Assembly: GCF_900240305.1 (NCBI RefSeq)
Contig: NZ_LT964854.1
Coordinates: forward strand, 1,674,001-1,738,000
Reading direction: 5' to 3'
DNA: 64,000 nt
Origin: Ottowia massiliensis
GTDB lineage: Bacteria; Pseudomonadota; Gammaproteobacteria; Burkholderiales; Burkholderiaceae_C
Position numbers and translations under genes: made by a program. Every line of letters begins with the position of its first letter. Within the stretch, counting starts at the first letter, position 1. The notes beneath the pieces are model-generated. The model searched no databases and was not told the origin of the DNA. It saw only the letters and a list, made by a program, of their open reading frames with translations. Shown one piece after another: positions 52,925 to 61,815 of the stretch.

Positions 52925-53966
52925 CTGCCTGCCGCGCCCGCTGCTGAGCCTGACCTTCGGGCTGCAAGGCCACTCGTCTTTTGAAGAGCGGCGCGGCCAG
53001 CAGCTTCGCTTTGACTGCGGCAGCGTCACCATCTCCAGCTTCATCGACGCCCAAGGCGAGCGCCGCTACAGCGGCAGCGCCGAGCAACACGTCGAGCAAC
53101 TGCGCCTGCAACTGGATGAAGAGCTGCTCACCGCCTACTTGGGCGAGGCCGCTGCCCGCCAGCTTTTGCGCCATGCCAGCGGCGTGCGCCTGCTGGCCTG
53201 CCGCCCCGCCAGCGCCGCCGCCCTGGCCCATGCCCGCGCTCTGGCCTGGCAGGCCGCCCATCCGGCGCCAGACACGCCGGGCAGGCTGCTGGCCCTGCAC
53301 GCTGGCGCGCTGGCCCTGTTGCACGAGCAACTGCGCCTGCTGCCCGCCAGCGGCCCCACGCCCCTGTCCGCCGCGCCCCCAGCCGAAAGCCCTCGCTTGC
53401 TGCGTCNAGACACGCCGGGCAGGCTGCTGGCCCTGCACGCTGGCGCGCTGGCCCTGTTGCACGAGCAACTGCGCCTGCTGCCCGCCAGCGGCCCCACGCC
53501 CCTGCCCGCCGCCCCCCCAGCCGAAAGCCCTCGCTTGCTGCGTCCGCAGGAGGCCGCCCGCATGGAGCAGGCCCGCCGCTGGCTGCTGGCGCACGCGCAT
53601 GAAAGCGTTTCCATCCGCCGCCTGGCCGACGAGCTGCACATGAGCGAAAGCCGCCTGCGCCGCAGCTTCCGCCAGGCTTGGGGCGGCAGTCCGCAAGACT
53701 TTCACACCCGCGCGCGCATGGCGCTGGCCCTGCGCCACCTGCAAGCCGGCTGCCGCGTGACTGAAACCGCCTGGCGTGTGGGCTACGGCCAGCCCGGCAA
53801 TTTCAGCCAGGCTTTCACCCGCCACTTCGGCTATCCGCCCAGCCAGGCGCGCTTCTTAAAAAATTGCGAACAGGTTCTCAGCCCCTGTAAGGCCCACACC
53901 AACGCTGATGAAAGCTGCAGCGCCTGCGCCAATTCAGTCATGCGACAGACAAGCAACGCCGCATGA
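52925..53966 (+). pseudogene. AraC-family siderophore regulator, C-terminal fragment
   Basis: Continues the regulator from LPRPLLSLTFGLQGHSSF through the sensor domain to two AraC helix-turn-helix units (SIRRLADELHMSESRLRRSF; RVTETAWRVGYGQPGNFSQAFTRHFGYPPSQARF). It contains a single N at 53407 flanked by near-identical 137-base segments, probably an assembly artefact adding 46 codons. The last 30 residues after RFLKN look non-native and follow a GAACAGGTTCT motif like the family B terminus. Without an N-terminus in frame the gene is probably inactive. Confidence 0.8.
53270..53544. repeat. 137-bp near-perfect duplication around an N (assembly join)
   Basis: 53270-53406 and 53408-53544 differ at two positions only and are separated by one N. 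The layout suggests two contig ends that overlap but were abutted instead of merged. Removing one copy and the N (138 bases) keeps the reading frame. Confidence 0.8.
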
Positions 53967-54260
53967 GTCGCCACCCGCGCCACCGCGCCACTTCGCCTTT
54001 GCCGCCCGCCGCTGGAGCTGGCGGCGGGCCATGCGCGCCCAAACTGGCAAGGGCAATAGCAAGCGTGCGAACAGGAAAATAAATACAAAACAAAGGGTTG
54101 CAATGCACAGGCGCGGAACAAACCACAAGCAGAGCCGCTTGCAGGCGGATTCGCATTCAGCTTTGTCGCAGCCCCAAATCCATTCGCGTTCTGCCCACGA
54201 AGGGTGAAAACGCCCGCCAGAAACGGCCCCGGTGGGCGCTCTTACTTCTTTTTCACTCCT

Positions 54261-54342
54261 TTTTAGAGAGCAAATTCAAGGTCCAGAAAACGCCCCCATT
54301 GCACGGTTTTAGGGGCTTTGCTGCTATTAAAACAGGAGCTAA
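54261..54342 (+). repeat. Family A repeat, class 2, copy 16
   Basis: GAGAGCAAATTCAAGG, AAAACGCCCCCATTGCACGG, TTTTAGGGGC, then TGCTATTAAAACAGGAGC. Confidence 0.75.
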
Positions 54343-54504
54343 ACAAGCGGCAGTTTGCAAAGCGCGGGCAGCAGCCCAACCGGCCGATGGGCAGCTTGCG
54401 GCAGGCTTGTTGCCGCCCGAAATCTGTTCAGCAGCTGCGTGCGGGCGCATCGCAAGGCCCGGCCCAAGTCCCGCCCGCAGCCCTGCCTTCACGCGTTTCA
54501 CTCC

Positions 54505-54585
54505 TTTTTTGAGAGCAAATTTCAGGCTACAAAAACGCCCCTATCGCACGGTTTTAGGTGCTTTGATGCTATCGGAGCAGGAGCT
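54505..54585 (+). repeat. Family A repeat, class 2, copy 17
   Basis: GAGAGCAAATTTCAGG, AAAAACGCCCCTATCGCACG, GTTTTAGGTGC, then TGATGCTATCGGAGCAGGAG. Confidence 0.75.
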
Positions 54586-54743
54586 TGAAACGATGGCTTG
54601 TGAAGCGTGGGCGGCTGCGGGAAGCGGTTGATGGGCTGACGTGAAACGGGGGGCCAAGGCTGCGGATGGCGCGGGCTTTTCACGCAGACTTTTCGCGCGG
54701 GCTTTGGTTCAATCGCGGCTTCGTTTTTTCACCCGCACGGCTC

Positions 54744-55817
54744 ATGCCCCACGCTCCGCTCATCATCGACATCGCAGGCGCCGCCCTCACGGCGGAAGAC
54801 CGCCGCCGCATCGCCCATCCGCTGACGGGCGGCGTCATTTTGTTCACGCGCAACTGGCAAAGCCGCCAGCAGATTGCGGCGCTGACGGCGGCCATCCGCG
54901 TCATCCGGCCTGATGCGCTCATTGCCATTGACCACGAAGGCGGCCGCGTGCAGCGCTTTCGCGAAGGGGGCTTCACGCCGCTGCCGCCCATGCGCGCCCT
55001 GGGCCGCCTGTGGGAGGAAGACGCCCTGCAGGCGCTGGCCGCCGCCACTGCCTGCGGCTACGTGCTCGCCGCCGAGCTGCGCGCCTGCGGCATTGATCTT
55101 TCGTTCACCCCTGTGCTCGATCTGGACTGGGGCCGCAGCGCCGTGATTGGCGACCGCGCCCTGCACCCGCAGCCGCAAGCGGCGGCCCAGCTGGCCAAAA
55201 GCCTGCTGCACGGCCTGCTGCTGGCGGGCATGAAGGGCTGCGGCAAGCACTTTCCCGGCCACGGCTACACGCAGGCCGATTCGCACACGCACCTGCCGCA
55301 AGACGGGCGGCCGCTGGCCGAGCTGCTTCAGGCCGATGCCGCGCCCTACGGCTGGCTGGGCCTGGCGCTGCCCGCCGTCATGCCCGCGCACGTCATCTAC
55401 CCGCAAGTGGACGAGCGCCCCGCCGGTTTTTCGCCTTACTGGCTGCAAGACGTGCTGCGCGGCCTGCTGGGTTTTGACGGCGCCATCGTCAGCGACGATT
55501 TGGGCATGGCCGCTGCGCGCCAGATGCAGGGCCGCCAGCTCACCCACGCCGAAGCCGCCTGCGCGGCGCTGAACGCGGGGTGCGACCTGGCGCTGCTGTG
55601 CAACCAGTGTCTCGACGGCGGCGCGGCGCTGGATGCCGCGCTGGAGGGGCTGCAAGCCGCCCGGGGCGTGCACTGGCAGCCCCGGCCCGCCAGCGAGGCC
55701 CGCCGCCGCGCGCTGCTGCCTGCTTTTGACGCGCCAGACTGGGCCGCCCTCATGGCCCAGCCCGCCTACCAGCAGGCGCTGTCGCTCGTTGAAAAACTCG
55801 CCGTGCGCCGGGGCTGA
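54744..55817 (+). CDS. nagZ: Beta-N-acetylhexosaminidase NagZ
   Basis: Cytoplasmic GH3 glycosidase that removes GlcNAc from anhydro-muropeptides during wall recycling; 357 residues from MPHAPLIIDIAG. HEGGRVQRFREGF-type substrate loop (IDHEGGRVQRFREGGFTPLPPM), KHFPGHGYTQADSHTHLP with the catalytic Asp-His dyad, and IVSDDLGMAAA with the nucleophile aspartate. The open frame extends 26 codons upstream without homology. Isolated among repeats; its products feed the Mur pathway encoded at 29-39 kb. Confidence 0.96.
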   Translation: MPHAPLIIDIAGAALTAEDRRRIAHPLTGGVILFTRNWQSRQQIAALTAAIRVIRPDALIAIDHEGGRVQRFREGGFTPLPPMRALGRLWEEDALQALAAATACGYVLAAELRACGIDLSFTPVLDLDWGRSAVIGDRALHPQPQAAAQLAKSLLHGLLLAGMKGCGKHFPGHGYTQADSHTHLPQDGRPLAELLQADAAPYGWLGLALPAVMPAHVIYPQVDERPAGFSPYWLQDVLRGLLGFDGAIVSDDLGMAAARQMQGRQLTHAEAACAALNAGCDLALLCNQCLDGGAALDAALEGLQAARGVHWQPRPASEARRRALLPAFDAPDWAALMAQPAYQQALSLVEKLAVRRG

Positions 55818-55884
55818 AAAGCGGTTCAGAGCGCGCTGCCCACGGCCTTCTCGGCAGAGCGCCCGGCAGCCAGCCGGATGGCAT

Positions 55885-55973
55885 CAAAAACAGGAGCGGA
55901 TTCAGGAGGCCTCAAAACGGCTTCTGCGCTTTTTCCACTAGGACGTCATGCTATGAATGAAGGAGCGAAAACA
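55885..55973 (+). repeat. Family A repeat, copy 18
   Basis: AACAGGAGCGGATTCAGGAG, stem GGCCTCAAAACGGCTT, CTGCGC, TTTTCCACTAGGACGTCATG, then AATGAAGGAGCGAAA. Between the convergent nagZ and smc genes, same sense as nagZ. Confidence 0.88.
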
Positions 55974-56021
55974 GGCTTTCCGCAGCTTGTTCCCGCCGCC
56001 CGTTTTGCCTGAGGCTGCAGC

Positions 56022-59000
56022 CTACTGCGCCATGCGGATGGCGCTTTCCATGTCCACGGCGACGATGCGCGAGACGCCTTGCTCCTGCATGGTCACGCCG
56101 ATGAGCTGCTCGGCCATTTCCATCGCAATCTTGTTGTGGCTGATGAAAAGAAACTGCGTGCCCTGGCCGCTCATGGCCGTGACCAGGCGCGCGTAGCGCT
56201 CGGTGTTGGCGTCGTCCAGCGGGGCGTCCACTTCGTCGAGCAGGCAAAAGGGCGCGGGGTTGAGCTGGAAGATGGCAAAGACCAGGGCAATGGCCGTCAG
56301 CGCCTTTTCGCCGCCGGAGAGCAGGTGAATGGTCTGGTTTTTCTTGCCCGGCGGCTGGGCCATGACTTGCACGCCCGCGTCCAGGATTTCGTCGCCGGTC
56401 ATCACCAGGCGCGCCTGGCCGCCGCCGAACAGTTCGGGAAACATGCGGCCAAAGTGCTCATTGACGGTGTGGAAGGTGTGGCCCAGCAGCTCGCGCGTTT
56501 CCTGGTCAATCTTGCGGATGGCGTCTTCCAGCGTGTTCATGGCCTCGGTGAGGTCATGGCTTTGCGCGTCGAGAAACTGCTTGCGCTCGCGGGCGGCGGC
56601 CAGCTCTTGCAGGGCGGCCAGATTGACGGCGCCCAGCGCCGCAATGCTGCGGTGCAGGCGGTCGATTTCGCCTTGCAGGCCGTGCAGGCGCACGCCGCTT
56701 TCTTCGATGGACCGGGCCACGGCGGCCAGGTCGGCGCCTGCGTCGGCCAGCAGCTGGGTGTATTGCTCGGCGCCCAGGCGCGCGGCCTGCTCCTTGAGTT
56801 GCAGCTCGGTGATGCGCTGGCGCAGCGGCTCCAGCTCGCGCTCGAGCTGCATGCGGCGCTCGTCGCTGGCGCGCAGGCGCTGGGTGAGGTCGTCATAGCG
56901 GCTGCGCTGGGCGGCCAGGGCCTGCTCGCGTTCGAGCTTGGTCGCCAGGGCCTGTTGCAGGCCGCCCTGGGCGGCGGATTCATTCAAGCGGGCCAGTTCT
57001 TCTTCGGCGCGGGCCGCTTCGCCTTGCAGGCTGGCGGTTTGCGCGGCGGCGGTGTCGATGGCGCGGGCCAGTTCGGCGCGGCGCGCTTGCAGGCTGCGGC
57101 GGGCGAACTGGGCTTCTTGCGCCTGGCGCTCCAGGCCGCGCTGCTGCTCGCGGGCGGCTTGCAGCTGGCGGTCGGCTTGCATCACGCGGCTTTCAAGCTG
57201 GGCGTGGCGCTCTTGCTGGTCGGCCAGCTGCATGTCCAGCTCTTCAAAGCGGGCTTCGGCGCTGGCCTGGCGCTCTTGCAGCTCATCGAGCGCGGCGCGG
57301 GTTTCGGCCAGGTCGGCGTCCAGCTGGCGGCTGCGCTCTTGCGCCTGGTCGGCCAGCTGGGTCAGGCGCAGGTTTTGCACTTGCAGCTCGTGCGCGCGGT
57401 TTTGCGCTTCGGCGCGCTCGCGCTGGGCGGCGTCCAGGCGCTGGGCGGCGTCGGCGCAGGCGGCTTCGGCCTTGTGCAGGGCGGCCTGGGTTTCTTCGGC
57501 AATGAGGGTTTGGGCGCGCAGCTGCTTTTGCAGGTTTTCGATTTCTTGCGCGCGGGCCAGCAGGCCGGCCTGTTCCGAGTCGGGCGCGTAAAAGCTCACG
57601 CCGTGCGCGGTGACGCTGTGGCCGCCGGGCACATAGACCGTCTGGCCGGGCGCGAGCTGCGCACGCAGGGCCAGGGCTTCGGGCAGGGCGCTGGCGCAAA
57701 AGCAGCCGGCCAGCCAGTGGGCAAGCAGGGCGTGCAAGGCGGCGTCGTGCAGGCGCAGGCGGCTGGCCAGGGGCTGAAGGCCCGCCGCCTGCCCGGCAGG
57801 GCCTGCCGCCGATGGCGTGGGCAGCGCGTAGAAGGCCAGGCGCGCGGGCGGGGCGTCTGGCGCGAAGGCGGCGGCCTGCTCCAGGCGGCTGATTTCCAGC
57901 GCGCCCAGGCGCTCGCGCAGGGCGGCTTCGAGCGCGCTTTCCCAGCCCGGCTCGGCTTGCAGGCGGCTCCACAGGCCCGGCAGGGCGTGCAGGCCATGTT
58001 TTTGCAGCCAAGGCTGGAGCTTGCCGCCGGTTTTCACTTTTTCCTGCAAGGCTTGCAGAGCGCTGAGGCTGGCGGCCAGTTCGGTTTGGCGGGCGGCTTC
58101 GGCGCCAGCGGCCTGCTGGCGCGCGCGGCGCTCTTCTTCCAGCGCGGGGGCCTGCTCTTGCAGCGCTTGCAGGCGGGTTTGCAGCGCCTGGGCGGCGGCG
58201 GCGGCTTGCGCCAGTTCGGCTTGCAGGGCCGCCAGGCGCTGGGCGTCGGGCGCGGCCAGGGCGCGGCGCTCGGCTTGCAGGCGCTCGTGGCGCTGCTGCT
58301 GCTGGCGGGTTTGCTCGGCCAGGCCGCGCTGCTCGGCGGCCAGCACCTGGATTTGCTGCTGCACCTGCGCCACGGCGGCGGCCTGCTGGCTGGCGGCGGC
58401 TTGTGCGGCGCGATGGGCGTCTTCCAGGCCGGGCAGGGCGTGCTGCTGCTCTTCGAGCTGCGCGGCAAGACATTCGGCCTGTTCTTCGGCCTGCGTGTCT
58501 TGCTCTGCCAGCTCTTCGGTTTGCGCCTGGGCCTCGGCCTGGCGGCCCGCCCATTCGGCGGCCTGCTCTTTCAGCTGCGCCAGGCGCTGGGCGGCGCGCT
58601 CGCGGTTTTCCAGCACGAAGCGGATTTCGGCTTCCAGCTTGCCCACTTCGGCGCTGGCCTCATACAGCAGGCCCTGGGCCTGATTGACTTCGCTGCCCGC
58701 TTCGTAGTGGGCCTGGCGCACGGCTTCCAGATCGGCCTCCACGCGGCGCAAGTCGGCGCTGCGCGATTCCAGATCGTTGCGGGCCTGGTCGGTGTCGGCC
58801 TTCAGGTGGCTTTGCCCCTGCTCGGCCTCGCTGCGCTTGAGAAACCACTGCTGGTGCTGGCGCAAGGTGGCGGCCTCTTGCAGCTCGTTGTATTGGCGCG
58901 CGACTTCGGCCTGCTGCTCCAGCTTTTCAAGGTTGGCGTTCAGCTCGCGCAGGATGTCTTGCACGCGGGTGAGGTTCTCGCGCGTGTCTTCCAGGCGGCC

Positions 59001-59543
59001 CTGGGTTTCGCGGCGGCGTTCCTTGTATTTGCTCACGCCCGCCGCTTCTTCCAGAAACAGGCGCAGCTCTTCGGGGCGCGATTCGATGATGCGGCTGATG
59101 GTGCCCTGCCCGATGATGGCGTAGGCGCGCGGCCCCAGGCCCGTGCCGAGGAACACGTCTTGCACGTCGCGCCGCCGCACGGGCTGGTTGTTGATGAAGT
59201 AGCTGCTCGCGCCCTCGCGCGTGAGCACGCGGCGCACGGCGATTTCGGTGAACTGGCCCCACTGGCCGCCCGCGCGGTGGTCGCTGTTGTCAAACGTGAG
59301 TTCAACCGAGGAGCGGCTGGCCGCCTTGCGCGTGGTGGTGCCGTTGAAGATCACGTCCTGCATGGACTCGCCGCGCAGCTCGCTGGCCCGGGACTCGCCC
59401 AGCACCCAGCGCACCGCGTCCATGATGTTGGACTTGCCGCAGCCGTTCGGCCCCACCACGCCCACCAGCTGCCCGGGCAGCATGAACTGGGTGGGTTCGG
59501 CAAACGACTTGAAGCCCGAGAGCTTGATGGAATTCAGACGCAC
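56022..59543 (-). CDS. smc: Chromosome segregation protein SMC
   Basis: Condensin ATPase of 1173 residues. The N-terminal head starts VRLNSIKLSGFKSFAEPTQF with Walker A GPNGCGKSN (31-39). A long coiled coil follows, very rich in Gln/Ala/Glu, broken by a hinge around 510-680. The second coil leads to the C-terminal head with LLSGGEKALTAIALVFAI and Walker B PFCLLDEVDAPLDDANTERY. I chose the GTG at 59543, where conserved SMC sequence begins; 32 extra codons upstream are unlikely. zipA and ligA, its usual downstream neighbours in betaproteobacteria, are absent. Confidence 0.96.
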   Translation of the reverse strand: MRLNSIKLSGFKSFAEPTQFMLPGQLVGVVGPNGCGKSNIMDAVRWVLGESRASELRGESMQDVIFNGTTTRKAASRSSVELTFDNSDHRAGGQWGQFTEIAVRRVLTREGASSYFINNQPVRRRDVQDVFLGTGLGPRAYAIIGQGTISRIIESRPEELRLFLEEAAGVSKYKERRRETQGRLEDTRENLTRVQDILRELNANLEKLEQQAEVARQYNELQEAATLRQHQQWFLKRSEAEQGQSHLKADTDQARNDLESRSADLRRVEADLEAVRQAHYEAGSEVNQAQGLLYEASAEVGKLEAEIRFVLENRERAAQRLAQLKEQAAEWAGRQAEAQAQTEELAEQDTQAEEQAECLAAQLEEQQHALPGLEDAHRAAQAAASQQAAAVAQVQQQIQVLAAEQRGLAEQTRQQQQRHERLQAERRALAAPDAQRLAALQAELAQAAAAAQALQTRLQALQEQAPALEEERRARQQAAGAEAARQTELAASLSALQALQEKVKTGGKLQPWLQKHGLHALPGLWSRLQAEPGWESALEAALRERLGALEISRLEQAAAFAPDAPPARLAFYALPTPSAAGPAGQAAGLQPLASRLRLHDAALHALLAHWLAGCFCASALPEALALRAQLAPGQTVYVPGGHSVTAHGVSFYAPDSEQAGLLARAQEIENLQKQLRAQTLIAEETQAALHKAEAACADAAQRLDAAQRERAEAQNRAHELQVQNLRLTQLADQAQERSRQLDADLAETRAALDELQERQASAEARFEELDMQLADQQERHAQLESRVMQADRQLQAAREQQRGLERQAQEAQFARRSLQARRAELARAIDTAAAQTASLQGEAARAEEELARLNESAAQGGLQQALATKLEREQALAAQRSRYDDLTQRLRASDERRMQLERELEPLRQRITELQLKEQAARLGAEQYTQLLADAGADLAAVARSIEESGVRLHGLQGEIDRLHRSIAALGAVNLAALQELAAARERKQFLDAQSHDLTEAMNTLEDAIRKIDQETRELLGHTFHTVNEHFGRMFPELFGGGQARLVMTGDEILDAGVQVMAQPPGKKNQTIHLLSGGEKALTAIALVFAIFQLNPAPFCLLDEVDAPLDDANTERYARLVTAMSGQGTQFLFISHNKIAMEMAEQLIGVTMQEQGVSRIVAVDMESAIRMAQ

Positions 59544-59656
59544 GGCGCAGGCGGAAAGTAAAGGCGCAAAAAAGCGGCGGATGATAGGCCGCCGCCGCCA
59601 CGCAGGCCAGCCGCGCCGCGCGCCCGAAGCGGCAGACAAGAAGCGGCCCGTGCTTT

Positions 59657-59743
59657 AGAAACAGGAGCTGATTTGAGGGGTTGAAAATCAGCCTCTGCGC
59701 AGGTTCCACTAGGACGTCATGCTATTGATGAAGGAGCGAAAAA
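59657..59743 (+). repeat. Family A repeat, copy 19
   Basis: AACAGGAGCTGATTTGAGGG, CTCTGCGCAGGTTCCACTAG, GACGTCATGCTATTGATG, AAGGAGCGAAAA: close to the family consensus. Between the ABC gene and smc, opposite sense to both. Confidence 0.88.
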
Positions 59744-59828
59744 GGCTGGTTGCACGCCTTGCGAGCCGGGGCGCACGGGGCGTCTGGCGTGGAATGGGGC
59801 TGGCCCAGGCAGCGCCTGCCAGCATTGT

Positions 59829-60533
59829 TCATTCGCCCTCCGACACCCGTCCCGCTTCCACCACCAGCCGCCGCTCGCACAGCGCGGCCAGGGCGCGGTC
59901 GTGGGTGACGAGCACGAGCGTGGTGCCCAGCTCGCGGTTCATCTCCAGCATCAGCTGCATCACGCGCTCGCCGGTGGCGAAGTCCAGGCTGCCCGTCGGC
60001 TCATCGGCCAGCAAGGCGGCGGGGCGCATGACGAAGGCGCGCGCCAGCGCCACGCGCTGCTGCTCGCCGCCGGAAAGCAGCTTGGGGTAATGCCCCAGGC
60101 GCGCGGCCAGGCCCACGCGCGCCAGCATCTCGCTGGCCTGCTGGCGCGCGCGCGGCGCGCCGGCCAGCTCCAGCGGCAGCATCACGTTTTCCAGCGCCGT
60201 CATGCCGCCCACGAGCTGGAAGTTCTGGAACACGAAGCCCAGCCGCCGGGCGCGGATGGCGGCGCGCGCGTCTTCATCTACCGCAAACAAATCCTGCCCG
60301 GCAATGCGCACCGTGCCGCTGCTGGGCACGTCCAGCCCCGCAATCAGCGACAGCAGCGTGCTTTTGCCGGAGCCGGAAGCGCCGACGATGGCCGCCGTCT
60401 GCCGCTGCGCCAGCGCAAAGCTCACGTCACGCAAAATGGGCAGCTCGCCCGTGGCGTCGCGCACGGTTTTGCACAGGCGCTGCACCTCGATCAGGGGCGG
60501 CGCTTCATTCACTGGTTCTCCACTCATGTCCAT
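59829..60533 (-). CDS. ABC transporter ATP-binding protein (YbbA/LolD type)
   Basis: 234-residue ATPase of the LolCDE/MacB-like class: Walker A GASGSGKSTLLSLIAGLD, Q-loop VFQNFQLVGGMTALENVMLP, signature LSGGEQQRVALARA, Walker B ALLADEPTGSLD and the switch histidine VLVTHD. It is divergent from tesA, as ybbA is in E. coli, but no permease gene follows. Its ATG at 60533, or the next at 60527, overlaps the tesA start region, so the two genes share start-codon DNA. Confidence 0.9.
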   Translation of the reverse strand: MDMSGEPVNEAPPLIEVQRLCKTVRDATGELPILRDVSFALAQRQTAAIVGASGSGKSTLLSLIAGLDVPSSGTVRIAGQDLFAVDEDARAAIRARRLGFVFQNFQLVGGMTALENVMLPLELAGAPRARQQASEMLARVGLAARLGHYPKLLSGGEQQRVALARAFVMRPAALLADEPTGSLDFATGERVMQLMLEMNRELGTTLVLVTHDRALAALCERRLVVEAGRVSEGE

Positions 60534-61203
60534 TCAGGGCCTCAAACGCCGCAACTTTATCTGCCAGCTTGCCGCCGCACTCGCGCTGCCTGCCGGGGCG
60601 CGGGCGCAAGCACAAGCGCAAAGGCCCGCCATCCTCGTGGTGGGCGACTCGCTTTCAGCCGAATACGGCCTGCCGCGCGGCACGGGCTGGGTGGCGCTGC
60701 TGGAGCAAAAGCTCGCCGCTGAAAAGCAGGGCCAGCAAAGAGACTGGCGTGTGCTCAATGCCAGCATCTCGGGCGACACCACCGCTGGCGGCCGCGCGCG
60801 CCTGCCCGGCCTGCTCAAAAAGCATCAGCCCGCCATCGTCATCATCGAGCTGGGCGGCAACGATGCCCTGCGCGGCCTGCCGCTGGATGCCACCGAAGCC
60901 AACCTGCTGGCCATGACGCAGACGGCCCAAAAAACCGGCGCGCGCGTGCTGCTTGCCGGCATGCAGGCCCCGCCCAACTACGGCGTGGACTACACCCGGC
61001 GCTTTGCCGGCATCTACCCCCGCATCGCCCGGCAGACAGGCGCTGCCCTCGCGCCCTTTTTGCTCGCTGGCGTGGCCGACCAGCCCGACGCCCTGGCGCA
61101 CTTTCAGCCCGACCGCATCCACCCCAAGGCCGAGGCGCATCCGGCCATTCTGAACAACGTGTGGGAGCCGCTGCAAAAGCTGCTGCATGGCGGGCGTGAG
61201 TAG
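60526..61203 (+). CDS. tesA: Multifunctional SGNH esterase TesA (acyl-CoA thioesterase / arylesterase / lysophospholipase)
   Basis: 225 residues. A signal peptide with KRRNFICQLAAALALPAGARA, containing an RR motif compatible with Tat export. SGNH hydrolase blocks follow: VVGDSLSAEYGLP with the catalytic serine, ISGDTTAGG, ELGGNDALRG and the DRIHPKAEAH Asp-His pair. Expected in the periplasm. It is divergent from the ABC ATPase, with the two ATGs sharing the tetranucleotide CATG if the second ABC start is used. The stop codon falls within the first unit of a 13-bp tandem repeat. Confidence 0.93.
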   Translation: MSIQGLKRRNFICQLAAALALPAGARAQAQAQRPAILVVGDSLSAEYGLPRGTGWVALLEQKLAAEKQGQQRDWRVLNASISGDTTAGGRARLPGLLKKHQPAIVIIELGGNDALRGLPLDATEANLLAMTQTAQKTGARVLLAGMQAPPNYGVDYTRRFAGIYPRIARQTGAALAPFLLAGVADQPDALAHFQPDRIHPKAEAHPAILNNVWEPLQKLLHGGRE

Positions 61204-61287
61204 CGGGCGTGAGTAGCGGGCGTGAGTAGCGGGCGTGAGTAGCGGGCGTGAGTAGCGGGCGTGAATAGCGGGCGTGAATAGCGGGCG
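61188..61287. repeat. 13-bp tandem repeat (VNTR), about 7.7 units
   Basis: Unit TAGCGGGCGTGAG, seven full copies with a G-to-A change in the last base of units 6 and 7, then a partial copy. It begins in the last codons of tesA; since every unit starts with TAG, copy-number change leaves the protein unchanged. Confidence 0.9.
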
Positions 61288-61815
61288 GGGCGCGCCCGCA
61301 ATGCATTTTCATCGCTCACCGCAAGCGCATGGTTTTCATGTTTTCCGCTCCAAATGGCTCCAGGATGCTGCCGGATATTTGAAACGCCATCCGCAATTCA
61401 ATGGCAATAAGGGCCTCGCCGTGAAAGGCGCATCGTGCCGCCATTTTCATGAAATCTGAGAAATAAGCGCTTTGCGTACCGGCGGATGAAAAGCACATTC
61501 TGCATTTCATCCGGCCTTGCTCTTCTGGCAAAAATGCAGGGTATTGGCGCTTTTCAGCCTGGCGCGGCGGATTTTGCAGGACGAGGCGATTCATTTTTTT
61601 CAAGCCGAATATGCGCAAGACTGCCATTTGTTTTGCGGGCGGAGTGATGCGCCATTTCGAAAGCGGTTTTCTGTTTGCATATTCACCCATTTGCGCCAAC
61701 GCGCATGCGCCCGGCCCGTTTTTGTGCTCTTTTTTGCGCTCTTGCCTGAAAGCGGGTCGCATCTTCGGGTTTCCAGCGCCCTTGAATCCTGTGGCGCAAC
61801 GCTAGGATTGGCCGG
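61288..61815. other. Low-GC intergenic stretch before menA
   Basis: About 530 bases, visibly more AT-rich than its surroundings (especially 61330-61680). Short open frames on both strands lack ribosome sites and recognisable domains. No family A or B copy. Possibly a regulatory leader, decayed gene or transferred fragment. Confidence 0.4.

Larger units (their letters stand above)
53967..54743. other. Repeat-filled gap between AraC remnant and nagZ
   Basis: No gene supported. It contains two class 2 family A copies, about 245 bases apart, each preceded by TTTCACTCCTTTTT and followed by a GGGC(A/G)GC stretch, so a longer unit seems duplicated. Confidence 0.5.

Noticed and set aside
56079..59561. 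1160-residue plus-strand frame opposite smc
   Set aside because: Antisense shadow of the smc coiled coil; low complexity Gly/Leu/Gln, and smc has all ATPase motifs.
61316..61762. Possible 148-residue protein on the minus strand before menA
   Set aside because: No ribosome site, no recognisable domain; kept only as an unexplained low-GC stretch.
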